A stretch of DNA of 37,629 nt, from the NCBI GenBank assembly GCA_026785875.1, contig JAJAZF010000203.1:1-37629 (forward strand). Direction: 5' to 3'. Positions 1-7,910 of the stretch are shown piece by piece. Source of the DNA: Chamaesiphon sp. (lineage in GTDB: Bacteria; Cyanobacteriota; Cyanobacteriia; Cyanobacteriales; Chamaesiphonaceae). The translations under genes were made by a program, and so were the position numbers. The notes under the pieces are model-generated. The model was not told the origin of the DNA, did no database searches, and saw only the letters and a program-made list of their open reading frames with translations. Every line of letters starts with the position of its first letter. Position 1 is the stretch's first letter.

Positions 1-89
1 ACCCTACATGACCTAGCAGATCCGGATTTTACCCCACCAATAACCAAACACTAGCTCTTAATTCAAATTCCACCCCAGCAACCAGAAGC

Positions 90-1619
90 ATGATTGACTT
101 ATTAGAAAATCCTTTCCGGCTAGGCTTACGACAAGAACGAGTCCCCGAACCCCAAATCCTCACCATCTTCGGAGCCTCCGGCGACCTCACCCATCGTAAA
201 CTGATCCCCGCACTATATCAGATGCGACTCGATCGCCGACTCCCACCCGAAATCACGATCGTTGGCGTAGCCCGTCGCGACTGGAGCCATGAATACTTCC
301 GCGAACATTCCAAAAAAGGGATCGAAGAATTCGGGAACGGCATTCAAGACGAAACCGCCTGGGAAGAATTTGCCAAAGGCTTATATTATTGCTCCGGTGA
401 CATCGACAAACCCGAAAGTTACCAAAAACTCAAAGCTTTCCTCAGCGAAGTTGACACCGAACGCCGCACCCTGGGCAATCGGGTATATTATCTCTCCGTC
501 GCCCCCAACTTCTTCCCCGAAGCCATCAAACAACTCGGAAGTGCTGGATTACTTAGCGATGTTCAAAAACATCGCCTGATGATCGAAAAACCTTTTGGTC
601 GCGATCTCCCTTCTGCCCGCGTCCTCAACCGTGTAGTGAGAGAGCATTGTCACGAAAGCCAAGTGTACCGGATCGACCACTACTTGGGCAAAGAAACCGT
701 CCAAAACTTGCTGGTGTTGCGATTTGCCAATGCGATCTTTGAACCCCTCTGGAATCGCAACTATATCGATCACGTTCAGATCACCGTCGCCGAAACCGTT
801 GGTGTCGAAGATCGGGCGGGTTACTATGAATCCGCTGGCGCACTGCGAGACATGATTCAAAACCATCTGATGCAGGTATTTTCTCTCACTGCGATGGAAC
901 CGCCCAACTCCCTCGATGCCGATTCGATTCGGACTGAAAAAGTTAAAGTCTTGGAAGCTACCCGCCTCGCTGATGTCAACAATCTTAGTCGATCGGCAAT
1001 TCGGGGACAATATCAAGCAGGTTGGATGAAAGGCGACCAAGTTCCTGGCTATCGCGAAGAACCAGGTGTCGCGCCCGAATCAGTGACTTCGAGCTTTGTC
1101 GCCATGAAATTTATGGTCGATAACTGGCGGTGGAAAGATGTGCCTTTTTATCTGCGAACTGGTAAACGGTTGCCCAAAAAGGTTTCCGAAATCGCCGTAC
1201 AGTTCAAAGAAGTACCGTGGTTGATTTTCCAATCAGCTTCCCGTCAAGCCAATCCCAATGTGCTGACAGTGCAGATTTATCCGAATGAAGGAATCTCACT
1301 TCAATTTGAAGCCAAAATGCCTGGAGCCGATCTCCGCACCCGCACTGAGCACATGGACTTCAATTACCAAGAGGCTTTTGGCGTGAAATCTTCCGATGCT
1401 TACGACAGGCTTCTCATCGACTGTATGCTTGGCGATCAAACTTTATTTACCCGCTCCGATGAAGTTGAAGAGGCGTGGCGGATTGTCACTCCCGCGCTAT
1501 CAGATTGGGAAGCTAATACCAATCCCGATTCGGTTTCGCTTTATGAAGCAGGTACATGGGGGCCTCTAGCCGCCGAAGATCTGATCAATGATGATGGTCG
1601 TAAATGGCATCGCTCTTGA
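90..1619 (+). CDS. zwf: Glucose-6-phosphate 1-dehydrogenase
   Basis: Oxidises glucose-6-phosphate to 6-phosphogluconolactone with NADP+, the first step of the oxidative pentose phosphate pathway, which supplies NADPH to cyanobacteria in the dark. The 509-residue product has the family's full length. The N-terminal nucleotide-binding loop GASGDLTHRKL starts near residue 28. The active-site signature RIDHYLGKE begins at residue 194, with the catalytic-base histidine at the usual place in that family motif. A second conserved stretch, FYLRTGKRL, lies in the C-terminal half. ATG start; no strong Shine-Dalgarno sequence is visible. It is followed in the same direction by opcA, its activator, after 165 bases, an arrangement well known in cyanobacteria. 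The usual fbp/tal neighbours would lie outside the window. Confidence 0.98.
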   Translation: MIDLLENPFRLGLRQERVPEPQILTIFGASGDLTHRKLIPALYQMRLDRRLPPEITIVGVARRDWSHEYFREHSKKGIEEFGNGIQDETAWEEFAKGLYYCSGDIDKPESYQKLKAFLSEVDTERRTLGNRVYYLSVAPNFFPEAIKQLGSAGLLSDVQKHRLMIEKPFGRDLPSARVLNRVVREHCHESQVYRIDHYLGKETVQNLLVLRFANAIFEPLWNRNYIDHVQITVAETVGVEDRAGYYESAGALRDMIQNHLMQVFSLTAMEPPNSLDADSIRTEKVKVLEATRLADVNNLSRSAIRGQYQAGWMKGDQVPGYREEPGVAPESVTSSFVAMKFMVDNWRWKDVPFYLRTGKRLPKKVSEIAVQFKEVPWLIFQSASRQANPNVLTVQIYPNEGISLQFEAKMPGADLRTRTEHMDFNYQEAFGVKSSDAYDRLLIDCMLGDQTLFTRSDEVEEAWRIVTPALSDWEANTNPDSVSLYEAGTWGPLAAEDLINDDGRKWHRS

Positions 1620-1695
1620 GTTTGTGAAGCGTAGTCTCTAGCACCCACCCCAACTATAAATGTGCTGCCCGACGGGCACCCCTGTCTTGTCGTTT

Positions 1696-1726
1696 TTTTT
1701 ATTCGGAGGGAACCTCCGAATAAAAA
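1696..1726. repeat. 14-bp inverted repeat between zwf and opcA
   Basis: The arms TTTTTATTCGGAGG and CCTCCGAATAAAAA are perfect complements around a three-base GAA loop. The T tract lies on the 5' side and the A tract on the 3' side on either strand, so it lacks the 3' U-run of a classical terminator. It could still act as an RNA processing or stability hairpin in a zwf-opcA transcript. A second small inverted repeat, GCCCGACGGGC, lies just upstream. Directly before opcA the 12-mer CTAAAGCCTAAT occurs twice, spaced by CC. Confidence 0.75.
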
Positions 1727-1784
1727 CGCCGCTCCTTGGAGGGGATTTTCCAAAGTCTAAAGCCTAATCCCTAAAGCCTAATAT

Positions 1785-3149
1785 ATGAGTACTCAATCTC
1801 CGCCAGTTGTCTCATTGCGCGCGCCGAAGGATGTTTCGGTTGCCGATATCGAACATGAATTAGGGCAGATCTGGAAAGATTATCAACCAGAGAGTCAGAT
1901 TCAAGATGCGATCGTCGCCACTCAAGCTACTACCTTCACATTGATGGTGTACGAGCCAGAACCAACTCAGCACATGTTATCAGTGTTGGGCTTCTACAAT
2001 GGTCCGATCGATGGTATTTTTGGCCCCGCTCAAGTCAAAGCAATCAAAGCTGCTCAAACTGCCTACCAACTCCCCAGGACTGGTAAACTCGATCGCGAGA
2101 CGATGAGCAAAATCCAAGCTGCTTATCACGAAAGAATTGCCACCACTCAAGATACACACGCCCTCGCCATCGAAAAAGATGTCGATAATCGCGGCTATGT
2201 AGTCACCGATGCGATCGCCAATACCAATCCTCGGCGAATTGTCACCCTTTGTCCGGTAATTAGTGAAGACACTGGCGTTACCGCACAGGTGTCCGTCTAT
2301 TGCCCCATGAAGAAGCAATACCTGAACACCCTCATTGGCAGTGAATACGTCACCTTACGCGCCACTCCAGATGCCTTAGAGCGCAACGGTGAGAGCATCG
2401 CTAATCTCGCCGTACCCGAATTTCCCCAATTCCTGTGGTGGAAAGACACCCCCACACCCACAAAACCCCTATTTCTTCAGCTAGCAGCACGAGCGCATTC
2501 GGTAATTTTTGACTCTGCTGAGTTTACAACTAGCGAAGCTGAATTATTGCAGTTGCATGAGATACTCGATCGCGGTACCCCCGTTATCGACCTCAACTGG
2601 CGCAGAATTGCTGGCTGGCAAGAACTCACCGCCGAAGCCTTCGATCCCCCAGCTCGTCGCAAAGATATCACCGAAATCGATCGGGTGGATGTCAATTATG
2701 AAGCAGGTAATCCCGCCCAAGCTCTAATGTTCCTCGGTTGGCTCTCCAGCCGCCTCCAATGGCAACCCGTCAGCTACAAGCATACTGGCGGCGATTATGA
2801 CCTCCGCGCGGTGGATTTTGTCGCTCCCGACGGACGCAAGATCCATACCGAATTAGCTGGAATGCCAACAGCTAACATTGGTGAGATTCCTGGCGATCTG
2901 ATGGGTGTGAGGCTCAACTCCACCAATCCTAAAGCCAACTGTATCACCGTCCTCTGTTCGGAAGTGGCTGGCTGTATGCAGATGGAAATGCGCGGCGGTA
3001 CCCAAACCGCACGAGTAGAGGAAGTATCTTCCCTCTCAGAGCGGACTGCTGAAGATTTACTCGCTGAGTACCTCCAGCGGTGGGGACGCGATTTACTTTA
3101 CGAGGAAACCATGATCGTAGTCGCTCAAATTTTGAGTAAAGTCGGGTAA
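1785..3149 (+). CDS. opcA: Glucose-6-phosphate dehydrogenase assembly protein OpcA
   Basis: OpcA binds and activates cyanobacterial G6PDH and links its activity to redox state. The protein has 454 residues. Residues about 62-113 (from TQHMLSVLGFYNGPIDGIFG to MSKIQAAY) form a peptidoglycan-binding-1-like helical module, as in other cyanobacterial OpcA proteins. The rest is the OpcA/G6PDH-subunit domain, with the conserved segment around residues 262-272 (VIDLNWRRIAG) and a C-terminal domain carrying several cysteines. There is no signal peptide, so the peptidoglycan-binding-like module is presumably used for protein contacts in the cytosol. Its place directly after zwf supports the call. ATG start at 1785. 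Confidence 0.95.
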   Translation: MSTQSPPVVSLRAPKDVSVADIEHELGQIWKDYQPESQIQDAIVATQATTFTLMVYEPEPTQHMLSVLGFYNGPIDGIFGPAQVKAIKAAQTAYQLPRTGKLDRETMSKIQAAYHERIATTQDTHALAIEKDVDNRGYVVTDAIANTNPRRIVTLCPVISEDTGVTAQVSVYCPMKKQYLNTLIGSEYVTLRATPDALERNGESIANLAVPEFPQFLWWKDTPTPTKPLFLQLAARAHSVIFDSAEFTTSEAELLQLHEILDRGTPVIDLNWRRIAGWQELTAEAFDPPARRKDITEIDRVDVNYEAGNPAQALMFLGWLSSRLQWQPVSYKHTGGDYDLRAVDFVAPDGRKIHTELAGMPTANIGEIPGDLMGVRLNSTNPKANCITVLCSEVAGCMQMEMRGGTQTARVEEVSSLSERTAEDLLAEYLQRWGRDLLYEETMIVVAQILSKVG

Positions 3150-3163
3150 TTCAGATATTGTCG

Positions 3164-3239
3164 GTTGGGTAGAGCGAAAGCGTTGGCGTAGCCTCTTCTC
3201 GGAACGAGACGCTTCGCGAACGGAACGAGATAACCCAAC
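3164..3239. repeat. Hairpin repeat, copy 1, with nested palindromic insert
   Basis: The arms GTTGGGT (3164-3170) and ACCCAAC (3233-3239) enclose TAGAGCGAAAGCG followed by about 45 bases of a GC-rich, palindrome-like sequence (TTGGCGTAGCCTC, then GAGACGCTTCGCGAAC). That inner sequence resembles repeats common in cyanobacterial spacers. A shorter relative without the insert lies at 4200-4234. Both are followed by TATCTCA. Confidence 0.7.
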
Positions 3240-3353
3240 TATCTCACCAACTATCCACCTTATAAAGGTATCGATCGCACATCAACCTCCAATTTATTGA
3301 GAGATAGCGATCGATTTGGGCTGATGGCAGTCTAAGATTGGTAAGTTACAATA

Positions 3354-3551
3354 GTGTCTAGATTAATGTCTAATTTCACTTCGACATCTGCCCAAGCAGA
3401 AACATGTCTTCAGCTATCGCAAGATCTGACCAAGATGTATAGACCAATATATCTCGTTCGGTTCGATCTACGCACTGGTGACATATTTATGTTAGCTGGA
3501 GAAGGAATTGAGATAACAATTAAGGCAAATGGGCTATGGAGATTTAACTAA
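3354..3551 (+). CDS. Small DUF6888-like protein
   Basis: A small soluble protein of unknown function, 65 residues from the GTG at 3354 or 61 from the ATG at 3366. I prefer the ATG because the four extra residues add nothing recognisable. The core CLQLSQDLTKMYRPIYLVRF followed by DLRTGDIFMLAGEGIEI and a C-terminal GLWRFN matches my recollection of the cyanobacterial DUF6888 family. Its stop codon TAA overlaps the ATG of the next gene by one base (TAATG), which indicates translational coupling. Such coupled pairs of very small genes often turn out to be toxin-antitoxin modules, but nothing in the sequence proves that here. Confidence 0.75.
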   Translation: MSRLMSNFTSTSAQAETCLQLSQDLTKMYRPIYLVRFDLRTGDIFMLAGEGIEITIKANGLWRFN

Positions 3552-3757
3552 TGAAACCAGATTTTCAAGCTATGTCTCAAGCTGAATTGAGATCTTACAT
3601 CATCGCCCATCCCAATGATGTGGAAGCTTTTGAAACTCTAGCAGATCGGGCTTATGCTAATCCAAATCCCCAATGGTATCAGCCTCAAGATATCGGCAGA
3701 TTTACCGAGCTTTTGGAGCACGATCGAGCTAATAAAGCTACTGAATCTTCTCGCTAA
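3551..3757 (+). CDS. Small DUF6887-like protein
   Basis: A 68-residue protein starting MKPDFQAMSQAELRSYIIAH and then DVEAFETLADRAYANP. I recognise the pattern 'MKP-F-AMS-AELR-Y--AH---D-EAF' as the cyanobacterial DUF6887 family, usually found beside DUF6888. It is predicted to be mainly helical and acidic, with no membrane segment. The ATG overlaps the stop of the upstream gene by one base, so the two are almost certainly co-translated. The function is unknown. The pairing, size and neighbourhood (a broken antitoxin gene 60 bases downstream) fit a toxin-antitoxin-like module, which is inference. Confidence 0.75.
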   Translation: MKPDFQAMSQAELRSYIIAHPNDVEAFETLADRAYANPNPQWYQPQDIGRFTELLEHDRANKATESSR

Positions 3758-3816
3758 TCAAGCATACAGTAGATTTATTAGTGCGACAATAGCTACAAAG
3801 AAGGAGCAGCAAAGCT

Positions 3817-4081
3817 ATGAACCAGGAATCTGAGTTTCCGTTTGAAAGATCAAGACGAGTTACACCAACAGAAAATCAAGAATTTCGATCTGCGTTGGTA
3901 GAACAGTTTGGGATCGATCTGAAAAAACGCGGTCGCTCAGTCAAGGAAGAAGACAAGTATGCTCCGATTTCTATTCGGCTTCACCCACAAAATTTTAGCC
4001 TGGGCGAAAGAAGAAGCAAAACAGCGAGGAATCGATTATCAAACAGTAATTAATGAAGTCCTATTGTCTCAAATCAGCTAA
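3817..4081 (+). pseudogene. BrnA/CopG-like antitoxin gene, frameshifted
   Basis: Read straight from the ATG at 3817 the frame gives 78 residues, ending in a non-homologous tail at 4053. The N-terminal part ends in the motif KYAPISIRLHPQ, typical of BrnA/CopG ribbon-helix-helix antitoxins. The expected continuation, ILAWAKEEAKQRGIDYQTV then INEVLLSQIS and a TAA at 4079-4081, is present in the next frame. Removing one base from the AAAATTTT run (3989-3996) joins the two halves into a normal 87-residue antitoxin. AGGAG lies upstream at about 3801-3805. No BrnT-like toxin is adjacent. Either the gene is a pseudogene, the base is a sequencing error, or slippage restores the frame on the A/T run. 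Confidence 0.8.
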
Positions 4082-4163
4082 AGCTAACGCACCGATAGGA
4101 AAACCAAATAAAATCTCTTTCTAAATCTCTAGAGATTGACACGCTCGAACTTCTTCAAAACTG

Positions 4164-4185
4164 AATTAATAATCTTCCATGTTAG
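4164..4185 (+). repeat. Duplicated copy of the tex start region
   Basis: These 22 bases match 4285-4306 at 20 positions. The latter contains the tex ATG and its first bases; the upstream copy has a matching but unused ATG. The octamer TTCTTCAA also precedes both copies (4151-4158 and 4260-4267). The stretch between the copies carries hairpin repeat copy 2. Confidence 0.75.
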
Positions 4186-4199
4186 TAGATAACTCGGAG

Positions 4200-4234
4200 G
4201 TTGGATAGAGCGATAGCGAAACCCAACTATCTCA
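4200..4234. repeat. Hairpin repeat, copy 2
   Basis: GTTGGATAGAGCGATAGCG leads straight to ACCCAACTATCTCA. The GTTGG and CCAAC arms can pair. It matches both ends of the longer copy at 3164-3246 but lacks that copy's GC-rich insert. It sits between the two direct copies of the tex start region. Confidence 0.7.
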
Positions 4235-4299
4235 ATAATAAACTAGCAGTTGGTTTTCATTCTTCAACCTAACCTATACATCTAAATTAATAATTTTCC

Positions 4300-6624
4300 A
4301 TGCTAGACATCCGCGCTCAAATTGCTTCCGAACTCGACTTAAATCCGAATATCGTGCAAAATGTTCTAGATTTATTTGCCGAAGGAGCAACGATTCCCTT
4401 TATTGCTAGGTATCGGAAAGAGCGCACAGATGAGATGAATGAAATCGTATTACGTGAACTAGAGGAGAGATTTACATATCTAACAGAACTATCAGCGCGG
4501 AAAGAGAGTATTCTGAGTTCGATCGAGTCTCAAGACAAGCTAACGCCAGAATTACGCGCTAAGATTGAGAGCTGTCTGTCAAAAACTGAACTGGAAGATT
4601 TATATCTACCCTACAAACCCAAACGACGCACGAGAGCGACAATTGCTAGAGAAAAAGGCTTAGAACCGCTGGCTGAATTGATTCGTTCTCTAAATAATGC
4701 CAGTGCCAAGCCGATAGAATTAGCACCCGAAGCAGCTAAATATATCGACGAAGAAAAGGGTGTCAAGACAGCCGCCGAAGCTTTAGCAGGAGCCTCAGAT
4801 ATTATTGCAGAGTCAACTGCTGACAAAGCAAACTTACGTGCTTATATCCGCGAGTATATTCAAACTGAAGGTCAGTTTAGATCGAAGATTAAAGATGATG
4901 TTGCTGAAGGTTCGACCAAGTTTGAGATGTACCGGAAGTATACGGCACCTGTAAGTAAAGTTGCACCACATAATTTACTCGCTTTATTTCGTGGCGAGAC
5001 AGAGAAAGTTCTCAGCCTAGAATTAGAATTTAGTGAAGATGATATCTGTGAATATTTAGCTACTCAAGAGATTAAGACTAAAATACCTGCAATTCGAGAA
5101 TTTTATCGCTCGATGCTCAAGGATGCTTTCAATCGGTTGATGAAGACATCGCTAGTAAATGAAGTCAGAGCTGAGTGTAAACTACAGGCAGATATCGGCT
5201 CGATTTCTAACTTTGAAACCAATCTCCGCGAATTATTATTATCTGCTCCAGCCGGGATGAAACCGACACTCGCGATCGATCCTGGCTTCCGCAGTGGCTG
5301 TAAAGTTGCGGTATTATCAGAGACGGGTAAATATCTGGCTTATGAAGCTGTCTTTCCCCATCAAGCAGCAAATCAACGCCAACAAGCTGCCAATACAGTT
5401 AGGCAGTTTATTAAAAAATATCATATCCAATTAATCGCGATCGGGAATGGTACCGCCGGACGCGAAACCGACCAATTTGTGATCGAAACGATCGCCGATA
5501 TCGAACCGAAACCGATTAAAGTAATGGTGAATGAATCGGGCGCATCGATTTATTCAGCCAGTGATGTGGCGATTTCGGAATTTCCCGATCTCGATATTAC
5601 TGTGCGCGGGGCAATCAGTATCGGCAGACGCTTGCAAGATCCTCTAGCCGAACTGGTAAAAATCGATCCCAAATCGATCGGTGTTGGTCAATATCAACAC
5701 GATGTAGACCAAAAACTACTCAGGAAAAAACTTGATGATACTGTCGAGAGTTGCGTTAACTTTGTTGGCGTAGATCTCAATACAGCATCCAAAGAACTAC
5801 TAACATTTGTCTCTGGTTTATCTCCCGCAGTTGCTAACAACATCATCGCCTATCGGAACGAGCATGGAGCTTTTAAAAACCGCAAACAACTGCTCAAAGT
5901 GGCTAAATTAGGACCGAAAGCCTACGAACAAGCGGCTGGCTTCCTTCGCATCCGCGATGGTGAAAATCCGCTAGATAATACCGCCGTCCATCCTGAAAGC
6001 TATCCGATTCTGGCAGCGATCGCCAAGGATGTCAATATTCCGCTCACCGAGCCAACTAAATTAGGTTCGCAGCTCAAACAAGTAGATCTGAACAAGTATA
6101 TTACAGATACCATCGGCGAACCCACCCTCCGCGATATCATCAGCGAACTCGAAAAACCTGGACGCGACCCCCGCGCAGAGTTCAAATATGCCACCTTCAA
6201 GGCAGGCGTTCAAGAAATCACAGATTTAGCCATTGGAATGGAATTAGAGGGGACTGTGACCAACGTAGCCAACTTTGGTGCCTTTGTAGACATCGGGGTA
6301 CATCAGGATGGATTGGTACATATCTCCCAATTGTCAGATAACTTTGTCAGCGACCCCAATCAAATCGTCAAAGTCGGTCAAGTCGTCAAGGTCAAGGTAC
6401 TAGAAGTCAATGCTCAACTCAAACGCGTCAGTTTGACGATGAAAACGGGGGAGGCGACAAATGCCGCACGCCGCTCCCCACAACAAATAGCATTCAGTAA
6501 TCAGCCCCAAGCATTATCAAGCAAACCATCAAAAATATTATCAAAAGCTCCGTCGGTACACCCAGAATCAAATCAACCAGCGACACTGGAAGATTTGCAA
6601 CGAAAGTTTGGTAAGAAAAATTGA
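4300..6624 (+). CDS. tex: Tex family S1 RNA-binding protein
   Basis: Tex is a conserved nucleic-acid-binding protein implicated in transcription and RNA turnover. The 774-residue product shows the family order: an N-terminal helical Tex domain (GATIPFIARYRKERTDEMNE near residue 30), a YqgF/RNase H-like fold starting LAIDPGFRSGCKVAVL near residue 323, helix-hairpin-helix motifs near 494-545 (SGLSPAVANNIIAYRNEHG), and an S1 domain near 644-712 (GTVTNVANFGAFVDIG ... DGLVHISQLS). A Ser/Pro/Gln-rich tail of about 60 residues follows. ATG start at 4300; the start region is duplicated 121 bases upstream. Downstream lies the restriction-modification pair, with no sign of co-transcription. Confidence 0.97.
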   Translation: MLDIRAQIASELDLNPNIVQNVLDLFAEGATIPFIARYRKERTDEMNEIVLRELEERFTYLTELSARKESILSSIESQDKLTPELRAKIESCLSKTELEDLYLPYKPKRRTRATIAREKGLEPLAELIRSLNNASAKPIELAPEAAKYIDEEKGVKTAAEALAGASDIIAESTADKANLRAYIREYIQTEGQFRSKIKDDVAEGSTKFEMYRKYTAPVSKVAPHNLLALFRGETEKVLSLELEFSEDDICEYLATQEIKTKIPAIREFYRSMLKDAFNRLMKTSLVNEVRAECKLQADIGSISNFETNLRELLLSAPAGMKPTLAIDPGFRSGCKVAVLSETGKYLAYEAVFPHQAANQRQQAANTVRQFIKKYHIQLIAIGNGTAGRETDQFVIETIADIEPKPIKVMVNESGASIYSASDVAISEFPDLDITVRGAISIGRRLQDPLAELVKIDPKSIGVGQYQHDVDQKLLRKKLDDTVESCVNFVGVDLNTASKELLTFVSGLSPAVANNIIAYRNEHGAFKNRKQLLKVAKLGPKAYEQAAGFLRIRDGENPLDNTAVHPESYPILAAIAKDVNIPLTEPTKLGSQLKQVDLNKYITDTIGEPTLRDIISELEKPGRDPRAEFKYATFKAGVQEITDLAIGMELEGTVTNVANFGAFVDIGVHQDGLVHISQLSDNFVSDPNQIVKVGQVVKVKVLEVNAQLKRVSLTMKTGEATNAARRSPQQIAFSNQPQALSSKPSKILSKAPSVHPESNQPATLEDLQRKFGKKN

Positions 6625-6724
6625 GGTGTGAGTTTTGACAGAATATAGCATAGTATTAGAGACTGCAAACTACTAACCTTCGTGATCTACAATTACTCAT
6701 TACCCCCATAGCTAAAAACAAAAT

Positions 6725-7903
6725 ATGACTTTCTCAGTACTCGACACATTTGCAGGTGCAGGCGGGTTTAGCCTGGGTTTCCATCTAGCAGGTGCGAAAG
6801 TTATCGGTGCTATAGAGATAGATAGTTGGGCTTGTGAAACATTCAAGTTTAATCATCCTGAAGCGACAGTTTTTCAAGGTAACATTACCAAAATGACTGA
6901 CGACCTTCTTATTAGTACTTTTGGTTCTCTCAATCCTGATATTGTTTTAGGTGGTCCACCATGTCAAGGGTTTTCGATATGTAATAAAAATAGTGGCGAC
7001 CTAAAAGATCCACGGAATTCACTTTTTGAAGATTTTATCCGTGTAGGTCGTCTCTTAAAGCCAAAAGTCATGATTATGGAAAATGTTCCTAACCTTGTAA
7101 AGGCTAAGACAGAAAGTAAAGACAACTTAATTGATATCATTAAGTATGAATTAACGAATATTGGTTATCATGTCGAATACCGTATTCTTGAGGCAACTGA
7201 TTATGGGGTTCCTCAAATTAGGAAAAGGCTTATCGTTATTGCATCAAGTAGGAAGTTAGCAAATCCATTTCCTGAAATAACGCATACAATAGCAAGTCCA
7301 ACAAATTATCTGAATACTGGACTTCAAAGATGCCCTACTCTGTGGGAGGCAATATCCGATTTACCAGAGATTAAAGCAAGAGAAGGTGCTGAAGAATCTG
7401 AATATTCTTATCCCCCACTCAACAACTACCAACAAATTCTTCGTGATGAAACAAGAAAACTTTCAAATCATAAGGCAATGAATCATTCAAAGCGAATAGT
7501 CGAACGCTTTGCTTCGATGAATTGGGGTGACTCAGCCTCAGACGTTCCAGATCATCTGCGACCCATCAAAAGGAATAGCACCGAGTTCTCAGAAAAAATT
7601 TACGATCAAAATAATCGCAGAATGCACCCAGATCGTCAATGTCATACTATTCCTGCTTCTTTTTATGCAAACTTCGTTCACCCTTACATAAATAGGAATT
7701 TTACAGCACGGGAAGGAGCTAGGATTCAATCTTTTCCCGATTGGTATGTATTCAAAGGTAAACCAACAGTAGTAAGTCATAAATTGTTGGAGCGAGAAGG
7801 TCGGTTCGCAGAAAAACATCTCTGTCAATACAATCAGATTGGTAACGCAGTTCCACCATTAATGGCAAAAGCAATAGCAGAAAACATTTTAAAACAACTT
7901 TGA
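6725..7903 (+). CDS. DNA (cytosine-5-)-methyltransferase of a type II R-M system
   Basis: Transfers a methyl group from SAM to C5 of cytosine in a specific DNA site. All key C5-MTase motifs are visible in the 392 residues: motif I DTFAGAGGFSLGF (residues 7-19), motif IV GGPPCQGFS with catalytic Cys80, motif VI MENVPNL with Glu119, motif VIII PQIRKRL near 163-170, and motif X QIGNAVPPLMAKAI from Gln371. The target-recognition region lies between motifs VIII and X. The gene is seven bases upstream of an endonuclease gene in the same direction. It is AT-rich and, unlike its neighbours, has no CGATCG core, which suggests acquisition. The recognition site cannot be read from the sequence. Confidence 0.96.
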   Translation: MTFSVLDTFAGAGGFSLGFHLAGAKVIGAIEIDSWACETFKFNHPEATVFQGNITKMTDDLLISTFGSLNPDIVLGGPPCQGFSICNKNSGDLKDPRNSLFEDFIRVGRLLKPKVMIMENVPNLVKAKTESKDNLIDIIKYELTNIGYHVEYRILEATDYGVPQIRKRLIVIASSRKLANPFPEITHTIASPTNYLNTGLQRCPTLWEAISDLPEIKAREGAEESEYSYPPLNNYQQILRDETRKLSNHKAMNHSKRIVERFASMNWGDSASDVPDHLRPIKRNSTEFSEKIYDQNNRRMHPDRQCHTIPASFYANFVHPYINRNFTAREGARIQSFPDWYVFKGKPTVVSHKLLEREGRFAEKHLCQYNQIGNAVPPLMAKAIAENILKQL

Positions 7904-7910
7904 TATAAAT

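Noticed and set aside
1..51. Open frame (TLHDLADPDFTPPITKH then TAG) as the end of an upstream gene
   Set aside because: Only 17 codons are visible and none is recognisable; it could be chance.
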